From Sunxiuqinia sp963677175 (GTDB taxonomy: Bacteria; Bacteroidota; Bacteroidia; Bacteroidales; Prolixibacteraceae), in contig CAXXES010000004.1 in the NCBI GenBank assembly GCA_963677175.2, positions 868,001 to 932,000 on the forward strand: a stretch of DNA of 64,000 nucleotides, read 5' to 3'. The notes below the pieces were generated by a model that saw only the letters and a program-made list of their open reading frames with translations, ran no database searches and had not been told where the DNA came from. The translations under genes and the position numbers were made by a program. Position 1 is the stretch's first letter; every line of letters begins with the position of its first letter. Of the stretch, positions 17,749 through 26,281 are shown in pieces.

Positions 17749-20091
17749 TTGAAGAAGATCAAAGCGAAATATTGGGCTTTTGCAGGAATTGGAGTTGTTC
17801 TCTTCTTTTTCTGGTGGTTCAGCCTGCCATTCCCGTTGTTTTCTGATCCAACGTCGACGGTGATTGAAAGTCGAGACGGGGAGTTGCTCGGCGCGCATAT
17901 TGCAGTTGATGGGCAGTGGCGTTTCCCTGAAGTGGAGGCCATACCGGAGAAATACCAAGCCTGCGTTCTGACTTTCGAAGACCGCTATTTTTATCATCAT
18001 CCCGGGATCAACCCTGTTTCGTTGGGGCGGGCGCTGATCCGAAACATCAGAAGCGGACGGGTGGTTAGCGGGGGCAGCACCATCACTATGCAGTTGATCC
18101 GTCTTTCGCGCAAAGGTAAAGCCCGCACTATTGGGCAAAAGTTGATTGAAATGTCGCTGGCGTTACGTGCTGAATTGTCTTATTCCAAAGAGCAGCTACT
18201 CAAACTCTACGTTTCGCATGCGCCATTTGGCGGCAATGTGGTGGGCTTGGATGCCGCGGCCTGGCGTTATTTTGGACGCGGCGCCGAAGATCTTTCCTGG
18301 GCAGAGTCCGCCACGTTGGCTGTGCTGCCCAATGCGCCCTCGCTTATTTATCCGGGCAGGCGAAATGAGTTGCTTTTGCAAAAACGTGACAGGCTACTGG
18401 ATTTACTGCTAAAGCGGGGGACAATTAACGAAACCACCTGCCGGTTGGCTAAGCTGGAGCCTTTGCCTCAGCAGGTTCTTGCAATTCCGCAAACGGCGAC
18501 ACATTTATTGACCCGGGTGTTGGAGGAACATCCTGCCGAGCGGGTTGTTACCACCGTGGATCGGCAATTGCAGCTTCAAGTGAACGATTTGGTGAGGCAG
18601 CACCTGGTCGGCCTGAGGGCGAACGAAATTCACAATGCCGCGGTGTTGGTGATGAACGTTGAAAAAGGACAAGTGCTGGCTTATGTGGGTAATTCGCCTG
18701 ATCGGGGTGATGAGCAGCATGGTGAGCAGGTGGACGTGATATCGGCCCGTCGAAGTTCCGGTAGCATACTGAAACCATTTCTTTACGCGGCAATGCAGGA
18801 CGATGGCATGATTTTGCCAAATACCTTGGTGCCAGATATTCCAACCCAGATCGGTGGTTTCAGCCCACAAAACTTCAACCTGCAGTTCGAAGGAGCGGTT
18901 CCGGCTTCCATGGCGCTTTCGAAATCGCTCAACATTCCTGCCGTACGTATGCTGCGTGATTTCGGCGTTGATCGTTTTTATTCACTTCTAAATAAATTGC
19001 ATTTTTCAACCTTAAACCAACCGGCCGATCATTATGGGTTGTCATTGATTTTGGGCGGAGCCGAAGTGAATCTTTGGGATTTGGCCGGCGCTTATGCGTC
19101 GTTAGGGCGACTGCTGATCCATTATGAGCAGGAAGATGGCTCAGCTTTTATTGATGATTTTAGAAAACCTGTATATCGTGACAGCCTTTTTTCAAAGGAA
19201 GAAGCTAAAGGTACACCGGTGTCGGCGGGAGCCGCCTGGTTGACGCTCGAAGCTTTGTTGAAAGTGAACCGGCCGGATGAAGAATCGGGATGGGAATCAT
19301 TTTCTTCTTCGCGGAGAGTGGCTTGGAAAACGGGCACCAGCTTTGGTTTTCGCGATGGCTGGGCGGTTGGCATGGGCCGCAATTTTTTGGTGGCGGTATG
19401 GTGTGGCAATGCCGACGGGGAGGGCCGTCCAGGGCTGACCGGAACTGCAGCTGCTGCTCCCCTGATGTTTGATGTGTTCAACCTGTTGCCTGCCGGCAAG
19501 TGGTTCACCCAGCCGGTGGATGAAATGGAACAAATCGCGGTTTGCCGTGAAAGCGGGCACCGGGTCGGAACGTATTGCGGGCAGGCGGATACTCTTTGGA
19601 TCATGAAAAAAGGCTTGAATACTAAGGCTTGTCCATATCACAAGATCGTTCATTTGGATCCGTCGAAACGGTGGCAGGCAACCACCAGTTGTGTTTCGGT
19701 CAATGAAATGGTGCACCAGTCGTGGTTCGTGCTTCCACCGGTGATGGAATGGTATTACAAACGCCGCAATCCTTTTTACCAGTCGCTTCCACCTTTTCTT
19801 CCCGGATGTTCCGAAAAAGCGCAGGCAGTGATGGAGATAATCTATCCGCGCGAAAACAACCAGGTTTTTGTACCTGTGCAGTTGGATGGCACGCCGGGTG
19901 AGGTGATCCTGGAGGCGGCCCATTCATCCTCTTCAGCCATCATTTATTGGCACCTGGATGCAAACTACTTGGGACAAACAAGCGGAAAACACCAGATGCC
20001 GGTGAACCCGCAATCTGGCAAGCACCGGATCTCATTAGTTGACGAGGCCGGAAATTCATTTGAAAAGGAAATTGTGGTGGCAGCCAGATAG
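17749..20091 (+). CDS. pbpC: Penicillin-binding protein 1C (bifunctional peptidoglycan synthase)
   Basis: A 780-aa class A penicillin-binding protein. One N-terminal membrane anchor (residues 8-25) is followed by the GT51 glycosyltransferase domain (EDRYFYHHPGINPVSLGRA, GGSTITMQL). The transpeptidase domain has SxxK at Ser339-Lys342 (SILK), SLN, and the KTG triad box (WKTGTSFGFRD). The C-terminus has the beta-sandwich domain typical of PBP1C (from about 690). The TTG at 17749 is the only reasonable start: an in-frame stop lies just upstream and the frame begins directly with MKKIKAKYW. It is paired with the alpha-2-macroglobulin gene upstream. Confidence 0.95.
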   Translation: MKKIKAKYWAFAGIGVVLFFFWWFSLPFPLFSDPTSTVIESRDGELLGAHIAVDGQWRFPEVEAIPEKYQACVLTFEDRYFYHHPGINPVSLGRALIRNIRSGRVVSGGSTITMQLIRLSRKGKARTIGQKLIEMSLALRAELSYSKEQLLKLYVSHAPFGGNVVGLDAAAWRYFGRGAEDLSWAESATLAVLPNAPSLIYPGRRNELLLQKRDRLLDLLLKRGTINETTCRLAKLEPLPQQVLAIPQTATHLLTRVLEEHPAERVVTTVDRQLQLQVNDLVRQHLVGLRANEIHNAAVLVMNVEKGQVLAYVGNSPDRGDEQHGEQVDVISARRSSGSILKPFLYAAMQDDGMILPNTLVPDIPTQIGGFSPQNFNLQFEGAVPASMALSKSLNIPAVRMLRDFGVDRFYSLLNKLHFSTLNQPADHYGLSLILGGAEVNLWDLAGAYASLGRLLIHYEQEDGSAFIDDFRKPVYRDSLFSKEEAKGTPVSAGAAWLTLEALLKVNRPDEESGWESFSSSRRVAWKTGTSFGFRDGWAVGMGRNFLVAVWCGNADGEGRPGLTGTAAAAPLMFDVFNLLPAGKWFTQPVDEMEQIAVCRESGHRVGTYCGQADTLWIMKKGLNTKACPYHKIVHLDPSKRWQATTSCVSVNEMVHQSWFVLPPVMEWYYKRRNPFYQSLPPFLPGCSEKAQAVMEIIYPRENNQVFVPVQLDGTPGEVILEAAHSSSSAIIYWHLDANYLGQTSGKHQMPVNPQSGKHRISLVDEAGNSFEKEIVVAAR

Positions 20092-20175
20092 AAGCGTCTG
20101 CTACTTGGTGATTAGAGCGCAATCCTTCGCCGTGTGAGAGTTACAGTCTCAAAATAAGAGGTTGACAAAAAAGAA

Positions 20176-20841
20176 TCAATAAATCGAATAACCTGACATC
20201 AAGGTATTGAGCTGTTTCGGTTTGTAGTAGATTTTACGTTTGTACTTTTTGTACTTGTCCGAGACCTTGGATTCATTCAATACATATTCGGAAAACTCCA
20301 TAACCTGGTGACCCAATCCGCGTGCAATGGCAATTTCGTCAACTTTTCGTTCCAACTTTTTCCGGTAGGGGTGAAACAGGTAGCCGATGCCAGTGAACAC
20401 AACTCCCATGGCGGTCTTTTCTTCATAATCCACTACGTGAGCCAACTCGTGCCCAATGATTCCTACCTGGGCATTGAATGGAACATCGCTCAGCAACAGG
20501 CCTTTCTCATTCTTCACGCTGGTATCGATGAAAATTTTGTATTTCCGGTTTTCCTTTTTGCAAAAAATAAATCCGGGGGCAGGCCTTGAAGCCATCGTTG
20601 TTTTAATATCCTTCCGCACAAATTCAATTTTGATTCCTTTCAGATCGGGATAGTAACTCATGGCAATTTGTGCCTGTTCCTGGTAACTTGCTTCAAGCGC
20701 CTTGTGTTCATAGTCTTCATCATGCAATTGTGCCCGGTGAATATTGAAGGAATCACGATAGAAAATTTGAATGGGATCGGGCAGTATGGCCCATGACTGG
20801 AATAAAAAGAAACAAAAAAACAGCGTCAACAAATACTTCAT
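20176..20841 (-). CDS. Secreted protein with HExxH zinc-metalloprotease motif
   Basis: A 221-aa protein with a signal peptide (MKYLLTLFFCFFLFQSWA). The motif GHELAHVVDYE places HExxH at residues 131-135, the zinc-binding and catalytic signature of gluzincin-type peptidases. A downstream ERKVDEIAIARGLG segment could supply the third ligand (Glu or Asp). The rest has no family I can name. It probably acts in the periplasm or at the surface. The ATG at 20841 is chosen because it starts directly at the signal peptide. The open frame to 20961 is not supported. It is convergent with pbpC and divergent from ppa. Confidence 0.75.
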   Translation of the reverse strand: MKYLLTLFFCFFLFQSWAILPDPIQIFYRDSFNIHRAQLHDEDYEHKALEASYQEQAQIAMSYYPDLKGIKIEFVRKDIKTTMASRPAPGFIFCKKENRKYKIFIDTSVKNEKGLLLSDVPFNAQVGIIGHELAHVVDYEEKTAMGVVFTGIGYLFHPYRKKLERKVDEIAIARGLGHQVMEFSEYVLNESKVSDKYKKYKRKIYYKPKQLNTLMSGYSIY

Positions 20842-20927
20842 ATGGCACGAAACTAGCGAATTCCGGTTATAGTTCCAAATGTCAAACAAAACCTGTTTGT
20901 TATCATTCAATAACAAATAGGTTTTTT

Positions 20928-20935
20928 TAATTTTG
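20928..20935 (+). promoter_or_regulatory. Candidate promoter -7 box for ppa
   Basis: TAATTTTG matches TAnnTTTG, about 75 bp before the pyrophosphatase start. The nearest upstream TTTG (20896-20899) is about 28 bp away, farther than the usual 19. Confidence 0.5.
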
Positions 20936-21008
20936 CATAAAATGTGGAATCCTCGAAACATTTTGGATTCATCAAGGTTTTAATTTCTACACTGATAAAG
21001 AAAATTAT

Positions 21009-21674
21009 ATGGTTGATAAAATGTCTGATCCTATTGGCCGGCTCATGGGGCTTCGTTATAAATCACATCCCTGGCACGGTATATACATCGGGAAAGATGC
21101 TCCCGAGAAAGTGACTGCTTTTATTGAAGTGGTTCCAACCGATACGGTCAAGTACGAAATTGATAAAGACAGCGGTTATTTGCGGCTGGATCGTCCGCAG
21201 AAATATTCGAATGTGGTGCCTGCCCTGTATGGTTTTATTCCGCAAACATTTTGTGGCGATGAGGTAGGCGAATACTGCATGGAGAAAACAGGAAAAACCG
21301 GCATCAGGGGCGACGGTGACCCGATTGATGTGTGTGTGCTGACCGAAAAAGATATTACCCATGGTGATATCTTGGTCGATGTAAGACCCATCGGTGGTTT
21401 TCGGATGATAGACGGCAATGAGGCTGATGATAAAATTATCGCCATACTCAACAACGATGTCGTGTATGAAGGTTATAAGGATGTGTCGGACCTGCCGCCC
21501 GTTGTGGTTGAACGTTTGAAACATTACTTTTTGACTTACAAGGATATGCCGGGAAAAGACAATGAAACGGAAATTACACATACCTACGGCGCTGAAGAAG
21601 CCTGCGAGGTAATGATGCACGCTATTTCCGATTACCAGAAACGCTTCGACAATCTGGGGAAATTAATGTATTAG
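21009..21674 (+). CDS. ppa: Inorganic pyrophosphatase (family I)
   Basis: A 221-aa soluble family I pyrophosphatase. It hydrolyses pyrophosphate to two phosphates and pulls biosynthetic reactions forward. The signature DGDPIDVCVL (consensus DxDPxDxxV) carries the metal-binding aspartates. YGFIPQTFCGDE and the later DDKIIAI segment match the metal and phosphate pocket. The protein is longer than the roughly 175-aa E. coli enzyme because of N- and C-terminal extensions common in this phylum. The ATG at 21009 gives MVDKMSDPIGRLMGLRYKSHPWHG. It is convergent with folA, and the spacer holds the 21-bp repeat array. Confidence 0.94.
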   Translation: MVDKMSDPIGRLMGLRYKSHPWHGIYIGKDAPEKVTAFIEVVPTDTVKYEIDKDSGYLRLDRPQKYSNVVPALYGFIPQTFCGDEVGEYCMEKTGKTGIRGDGDPIDVCVLTEKDITHGDILVDVRPIGGFRMIDGNEADDKIIAILNNDVVYEGYKDVSDLPPVVVERLKHYFLTYKDMPGKDNETEITHTYGAEEACEVMMHAISDYQKRFDNLGKLMY

Positions 21675-21740
21675 CAGGTTTTTTCTACTTAGACATATTT
21701 TCAAAAGCCACGGGCAAGTTCATGCGAAGTTTTTACTGAT

Positions 21741-21908
21741 CGTTTAGGTTGTTAACGTAATTTTTTAGGTTCCCAACCTATTCAGATAGGTTCTGGACTT
21801 ATTTTTTTAGGTTCCCAACCTAATCGTTTAGGTCTTTTACCTAATTTTTTAGGTCCGGAACCTATTCGTTGGGCTGACGAACCCAATCAAGCAGGTCAGT
21901 ATATACAG
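21741..21908. repeat. 21-bp tandem array with palindromic cores (7 full units plus a degenerate one)
   Basis: Seven consecutive units of exactly 21 bp (starts 21741, 21762, 21783, 21804, 21825, 21846, 21867) and a decayed eighth. Each unit has the core TTAGGTTNNNAACCTA or a variant, with a variable 3-bp centre (gtt, ccc, ctg, ccc, ttt, cgg, acg). Each divides into three 7-bp blocks: one ending TAG, one starting GTT or GTC, and one of the form ACCTAAT. The first block alternates between CGT and TTT starts. The array fills the space between the converging ppa and folA genes. In RNA each unit could form a small hairpin. Confidence 0.85.
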
Positions 21909-21914
21909 TTATTA

Positions 21915-22409
21915 TTATCTTCTTTTCAGATTGAGGTAGGAATAGTCAAAATCATTTTGCCCATCATGAAAGTTTTCCCGGCTAACCGGTTCCCATTCGT
22001 CATAGTTTATTTCCGGAAAGTAAACATCGGCATCAAAATCCTGGTGTACAACGGTTAGGTATAGTTTTCCGGCCAGCGGATAAAATTGCCGGTAAATCAT
22101 GCCGCCCCCAATAATGAACGCCTCGGATTCACCTTTCACTTTTTCAACCGCTTCGTCAATCGACGAAACTACTTCACACCTGTCAAAACAATCGTCAATC
22201 TGATCGCTGATCACAATGTGGCGACGGTTGGGCAAAGGCCATTTGGGTAACGAAAGCAAGGTGTTGCGGCCCATAATGATGGTATGTCCCGAAGTGATTT
22301 CCTTGAAATGCTTTAAATCGTTGGGCAGGTGAAACAGTAAATCGTTGTTTTTGCCAATCGCAAAGTTCTGCGCAATGGCTACGATAATGGAAATGTTTTT
22401 GTGAATCAT
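21915..22409 (-). CDS. folA: Dihydrofolate reductase
   Basis: A 164-aa enzyme that reduces dihydrofolate to tetrahydrofolate with NADPH. Signatures are the N-terminal IVAIAQNFAIGKNNDLLFHLPNDLKHF (Met20-like loop and the acidic active-site Asp), TIIMGRNTLLSLP, and the NADPH-binding IIGGGMIYRQF. The length is typical. It lies downstream of thyA on the same strand (240 bp apart), which suits their linked roles: thymidylate synthase produces the dihydrofolate this enzyme recycles. Confidence 0.95.
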   Translation of the reverse strand: MIHKNISIIVAIAQNFAIGKNNDLLFHLPNDLKHFKEITSGHTIIMGRNTLLSLPKWPLPNRRHIVISDQIDDCFDRCEVVSSIDEAVEKVKGESEAFIIGGGMIYRQFYPLAGKLYLTVVHQDFDADVYFPEINYDEWEPVSRENFHDGQNDFDYSYLNLKRR

Positions 22410-22467
22410 GAAATTTTTATTTTCTCATTTAATTACAACGAAAAAAACGAAAGACACAAAAAGAGAT

Positions 22468-22525
22468 ACGTCTTCGACGTAACTTGTCCGGATTTTGACG
22501 GATTGAAAATTGCTCTGCAATTTTC
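22468..22525. other. Two small hairpins between thyA and folA
   Basis: TACGTCttcGACGTA (22468-22482) and GAAAATTGCtctGCAATTTTC (22505-22525) are perfect inverted repeats in the 240-bp spacer downstream of thyA. Neither is followed by a T run on the minus strand. They may be processing or pausing sites between thyA and folA. No promoter box for folA was found. Confidence 0.4.
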
Positions 22526-22648
22526 TTTTCGTGTTTTTCGGGATTAGAGTTAATGGCTTCATATCAGTCGTTTAGTTTCTGCCTTAGGATTATGAGCCAA
22601 AATTTATCAACAGGCCCAATTCTATGTCAGTTACTTTCAGATAAATCG

Positions 22649-23443
22649 TTATACCGAAACTTTACCCGGAATGTGGGGGTGTGCTTCGTAGTTGATCAAT
22701 TCAAAATCGTTAAACTTAAAATCAAAAATCGACTGAACATCCGGGTTGATTTTCATTTGTGGCAGTTTTTTTGGAACACGAGTTAGTTGGAGTTTTACCT
22801 GTTCCAGGTGGTTCTGATAAATATGCACATCGCCACCGGTCCAAACAAATTCGCCTGGTTGTAAACCGGTAACCTGGGCCATCATCATGGTTAATAACGC
22901 ATAGGAAGCAACGTTGAAGGGCACACCCAGAAACACATCGCAGCTCCGTTGGTAGAGCTGGCAGCTTAGTTTGCCATCGGCTACATAAAACTGAAACAGC
23001 AAGTGGCAGGGGGGCAGGTTCATTTGGTCAAGCTCGCCCACGTTCCAGGCACTGACAATTAGCCGGCGCGAGTTAGGATTGTTTTTGATCGACTGCGTCA
23101 CTTCCGAAATCTGGTCAATGTGCTTGTCTTCGGGCGTTGGCCACGAACGCCACTGGTATCCGTAAATATGTCCCAGGTTGCCATCTTCGTCGGCCCATTC
23201 ATTCCAGATCCGGACACCTTTTTCTTTCAAGGTATTGTTGTTGGTGTCGCCATCCAAAAACCACAGCAATTCGTGAATGATGGATTTCAGATGAAGTTTT
23301 TTTGTTGTTAGCACCGGGAATCCTTCTTCCAAATTAAAACGCATTTGGTATCCAAATACGCTGATTGTTCCGGTGCCGGTACGGTCTTCTTTCTTAACAC
23401 CATGTTTGGTTACATGGTTCAGTAAATCAAGATATTGCTTCAT
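22649..23443 (-). CDS. thyA: Thymidylate synthase
   Basis: A 264-aa enzyme, the same length as E. coli ThyA. It methylates dUMP to dTMP with methylene-tetrahydrofolate as donor. The catalytic Cys146 is in LPPCHLLFQFYV. The folate and dUMP pockets are recognisable (RTGTGTISVFGYQMRFNL, QRSCDVFLGVPFNVASY, GDVHIYQNHLEQV). The C-terminus ends PGKVSV, close to the canonical PxxAI/V end. It is followed by folA on the same strand. Confidence 0.97.
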   Translation of the reverse strand: MKQYLDLLNHVTKHGVKKEDRTGTGTISVFGYQMRFNLEEGFPVLTTKKLHLKSIIHELLWFLDGDTNNNTLKEKGVRIWNEWADEDGNLGHIYGYQWRSWPTPEDKHIDQISEVTQSIKNNPNSRRLIVSAWNVGELDQMNLPPCHLLFQFYVADGKLSCQLYQRSCDVFLGVPFNVASYALLTMMMAQVTGLQPGEFVWTGGDVHIYQNHLEQVKLQLTRVPKKLPQMKINPDVQSIFDFKFNDFELINYEAHPHIPGKVSV

Positions 23444-23525
23444 GATAAATCCATCAAGGGGTTCGTGTTCTGCTTGTCATTTTTTGAATGGGGAAAGTTA
23501 AGCTTTTTGAATGAACGGGGAAAGG

Positions 23526-23556
23526 CAAACTTATAAACAATCGGAAGGCAAATATA
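23526..23556 (-). promoter_or_regulatory. Candidate thyA promoter region
   Basis: Two minus-strand TAnnTTTG matches lie 80-110 bp upstream of thyA: TAAGTTTG (23526-23533) and TATATTTG (23549-23556). The second overlaps the terminator of the upstream sugar-binding gene. Which one is used cannot be told. Confidence 0.4.
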
Positions 23557-23590
23557 AAAAAGAGCGCAAGCAAAAATGCTCACGCTCTTT
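23553..23590 (-). terminator. Rho-independent terminator after the sugar-binding lipoprotein gene
   Basis: On the minus strand, a stem of AGAGCG plus AGCA pairs across a T-rich loop with its complement and is followed by TTTTTTA. It lies 22 bp after the stop codon at 23612. Confidence 0.8.
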
Positions 23591-23611
23591 CGATAAATGA
23601 CCGGTACGATA

Positions 23612-24607
23612 TCATTCAAATACTTCCTGTTCGGCAACAAAACCTTCAGAAATGACGGTCATTCTTACGTTTTGCTTATTTACGACCTGACCCTCCAGCA
23701 AGATGGCAGGAACCAAGCGGTGTCCATTGTTAACAGTGAAGCTCATGTTGTCCGTCGGATTTTTTCCCTTGGCTAATTTAACTGCCGCAGCTGCCGCATT
23801 GAAAGCCATGGACTCCAGGGGTTTGTATACCGTAATGGTTTGGTTGCCAAACACAATATTTCGAATGGCATTGATGTCAGCGTCTTGTCCGGCAATCAGA
23901 ACTTTTCCCTCCAGATCATTTTCATGTAGGGCTTGGATAGCTCCACTTGCAAGGGCATCGTTTCCGGCAATGATAGCGTCTATTTCTGCTCCAGCATCTA
24001 GCAAGGTTTTGGTAACCTCGTAGCCTTCTTTGGGCTCCCATTCATCGACAAAGCTGTTGGATAGTAGTTTAATATCCCCTTTGTCAACCAATGGTTGCAA
24101 TACATTCATCCATCCCAGATAGAGTTGAACTGAGTTGTTGTCTTTGGTTGGGCCGCCAATAAGCACGTAGTTTCCTTCGGGCTTTGCTTTTGTCAGAAAT
24201 TCAGCTTGCTTTTCTCCAATCTGGATGTTATCCGTTGAAATGTAGAAATCCAGGTCGCAATCCCAAATTAATCGATCGTAGGCCAGTACCGGAATCCGGC
24301 TTTTTTTGGCTGTTTTTACAATGCCGGCCGCCACTGTTTTGTCAACCGGGATAATCACCAAGGCGTCAATGCCTTCATTGAATAAGTCGAGTGCTTGCTG
24401 AAACTGGACTGAAGCATCAGAATCAGCAACTTTAACGATCACAGAACCTCCCAATTCTTCGACTTTCTCAACAAAGAGGTCCCGGTCTTTTGCCCATCTT
24501 TCTCGTTCTACTGTGTCCATCAAAAGTCCGACTACGGGCTTGTTGTTACAACCGGAGACAAGAAAGATCAACAAGAAAAATCCGAATATTAAGTTAATGT
24601 TTTTCAT
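23612..24607 (-). CDS. Sugar-binding periplasmic lipoprotein (XylF/RbsB-like)
   Basis: A 331-aa type 1 periplasmic binding protein, similar in layout to the D-xylose-binding protein XylF and other LacI-fold sugar binders. The lipoprotein signal ends LVSGC with Cys20. Fold hallmarks are VGLLMDTVERERWAKDRD, the ligand-contact segment DALVIIPVD, VLAYDRLIW and IIAGNDALASGAIQAL. No ABC ATPase or permease gene lies nearby, so it may serve a distant transporter or act as a ligand sensor. An 18-bp perfect inverted repeat about 85-100 bp upstream (24691-24708) could be its operator. The exact sugar is not predictable. Confidence 0.85.
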   Translation of the reverse strand: MKNINLIFGFFLLIFLVSGCNNKPVVGLLMDTVERERWAKDRDLFVEKVEELGGSVIVKVADSDASVQFQQALDLFNEGIDALVIIPVDKTVAAGIVKTAKKSRIPVLAYDRLIWDCDLDFYISTDNIQIGEKQAEFLTKAKPEGNYVLIGGPTKDNNSVQLYLGWMNVLQPLVDKGDIKLLSNSFVDEWEPKEGYEVTKTLLDAGAEIDAIIAGNDALASGAIQALHENDLEGKVLIAGQDADINAIRNIVFGNQTITVYKPLESMAFNAAAAAVKLAKGKNPTDNMSFTVNNGHRLVPAILLEGQVVNKQNVRMTVISEGFVAEQEVFE

Positions 24608-24690
24608 AACAGAAAGTTTTGAATGATTTTTACATCATATCTTACGTTAATAAAGCATTGATTGTTAGGTATTAAAAAACATGAGCTTGA

Positions 24691-24708
24691 ATGTAACCTT
24701 TGTTACAT
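24691..24708. promoter_or_regulatory. Candidate operator: perfect 7-4-7 inverted repeat
   Basis: ATGTAACCTTTGTTACAT is a perfect palindrome with 7-bp arms (ATGTAAC/GTTACAT) and a 4-bp centre. It lies 84 bp upstream of the sugar-binding lipoprotein start, in the 200-bp gap behind the nucleoside transporter gene. The shape suits a dimeric helix-turn-helix regulator. It has no T run and is unlikely to be a terminator. Confidence 0.5.
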
Positions 24709-24809
24709 CGCAATCTCATCTTTTTTCAACATTGATTAATAGAGGAAAGGGTATGTATGTTAGGTCGTATCCTGATTTGTGACGGGAGGGGATTAATATT
24801 ACATTTCCA

Positions 24810-26267
24810 TTAGCCCAAAATCATGCCGATAATGGTGGCCGACATCAAAGAGGCCAGCGTGCCGGCAATTAAGGCAGGCATTCCGTATTTGGAAAGAGTT
24901 ACTCGTTTGTTTGGAGCCAGAGCGCCAATACCTCCGATTTGAATGCCGATGGAAGCAAAGTTGGCAAATCCACAGAGGATGTAGGTAGACATGATGACGG
25001 ATTTGTAATCAGCAAATGCGCCGGCTGCCTTCAGCTCCGAAAGGCTGATGTAGCCAATAAATTCAGTCAGAATAAGTTTTTCGCCCAGCAGTCGTCCAAC
25101 CAACAGAATGTCCTGTTGCCCTACGCCAATGAGCCACATGATTGGTGCGAACAAGTAGCCCATTAAAAATTGAAGCGAAAGTTCGTTGAAGCGGCCATCT
25201 GTTCCCTGGGCAATCAGCGTGTTCAATCCGGTCCAGTCGCCGATTTTACCAAAGGTGAAGTTGAACATAGCGATCAATGCAAGAAAAGCTAATAGCATGG
25301 CGCCTACATTTACCGCCAGCTTAAGTCCTTCAGACGTTCCGTTGGTAATGGCATCGAGTACGTTGCTCCCAATGCGGTCTTTACTTACTTCAATGTCTTT
25401 GTTTACGGTGTCAGGGTTTGGTACCATGATTTTGGCAAAAATAACCGCTCCGGGCGCTGCCATCACCGACGCTGTGAGCAGGTGTTTGGCAAATTCGAGT
25501 CGCAGCAGCGGATCGTTTCCACCGAGCATGCCAATGTAGGCGGCTAATACTGCTCCGGCTAGGGTAGCCATTCCTCCGGTCATCACCAGCATGATTTCGG
25601 AATTGTTCATTTTAGGCAGGTAAGCCTTGATCATTAGCGGCGATTCGGTTTGCCCCAGGAAAATATTTCCTGCTACCGAAAGTGCTTCGGCTCCTGATAA
25701 TTTCATGAGTTTGGTAAAAACCCAAGCCAGCGCCCAAACAATTCGTTGAATGATTCCCCAGTAAAATAACAGGCTGGTTAAAGCCGAAAAGAAAATGATG
25801 GTTGGCAGAATTTGAAAGGCGAAGATCATTCCAAACTGATCGAAATCGACCAGGTTGCCAAACAAAAATTCGCTGCCAGCTCGGGTGAAATCAAGTACCT
25901 TGACAAAAATCTGACCGAAAAAATCGAAGCCTGCGCGTATGAAAGGAACGTAAAGTACACCCAACGCGAGTACAATTTGAAAAATCAACCCGACGCCTAC
26001 GGTTTTCCAGGGAATATTTTTTCGGTCTTTGGAGAGCAGGGTGCCAAGGGCAACCAGTACCAGCATGCCCAGCAGTCCGCGAAAAATTGTAGTTAAGCTA
26101 AAGTCTCTTTCGCTTGACCGCTCGATTAAGATATTGGACGTAGTGGATGCATTCTCCTGAACAACGAGGGTGTCTTTATTTGCTGTTTGAGTGTTTGAGT
26201 AAGTTGAAAGGGGCAGTGTAGTCAACAAGCAACATGTTGCCAGGAGGAGGATTAGCAATTTGTTCAT
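24810..26267 (-). CDS. Concentrative nucleoside transporter (NupC/CNT family)
   Basis: A 485-aa inner-membrane cation-coupled nucleoside symporter. The CNT signature is clear: GNIFLGQTESPLMIKAYLPKM (the G-x-x-Q-T-E motif that binds nucleoside), and later the C-terminal core segment GFANFASIGIQIGGIGALAPNK. An N-terminal signal-like segment and a short Ser/Thr-rich periplasmic stretch precede the first core helix. Such an extension is common in Bacteroidota CNT proteins. The gene starts 14 bp after the stop of the bifunctional nuclease gene, so the two are probably one operon. It may import nucleosides released from DNA or RNA. Confidence 0.93.
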   Translation of the reverse strand: MNKLLILLLATCCLLTTLPLSTYSNTQTANKDTLVVQENASTTSNILIERSSERDFSLTTIFRGLLGMLVLVALGTLLSKDRKNIPWKTVGVGLIFQIVLALGVLYVPFIRAGFDFFGQIFVKVLDFTRAGSEFLFGNLVDFDQFGMIFAFQILPTIIFFSALTSLLFYWGIIQRIVWALAWVFTKLMKLSGAEALSVAGNIFLGQTESPLMIKAYLPKMNNSEIMLVMTGGMATLAGAVLAAYIGMLGGNDPLLRLEFAKHLLTASVMAAPGAVIFAKIMVPNPDTVNKDIEVSKDRIGSNVLDAITNGTSEGLKLAVNVGAMLLAFLALIAMFNFTFGKIGDWTGLNTLIAQGTDGRFNELSLQFLMGYLFAPIMWLIGVGQQDILLVGRLLGEKLILTEFIGYISLSELKAAGAFADYKSVIMSTYILCGFANFASIGIQIGGIGALAPNKRVTLSKYGMPALIAGTLASLMSATIIGMILG

Positions 26268-26281
26268 TTTCCGGCGGGTAT

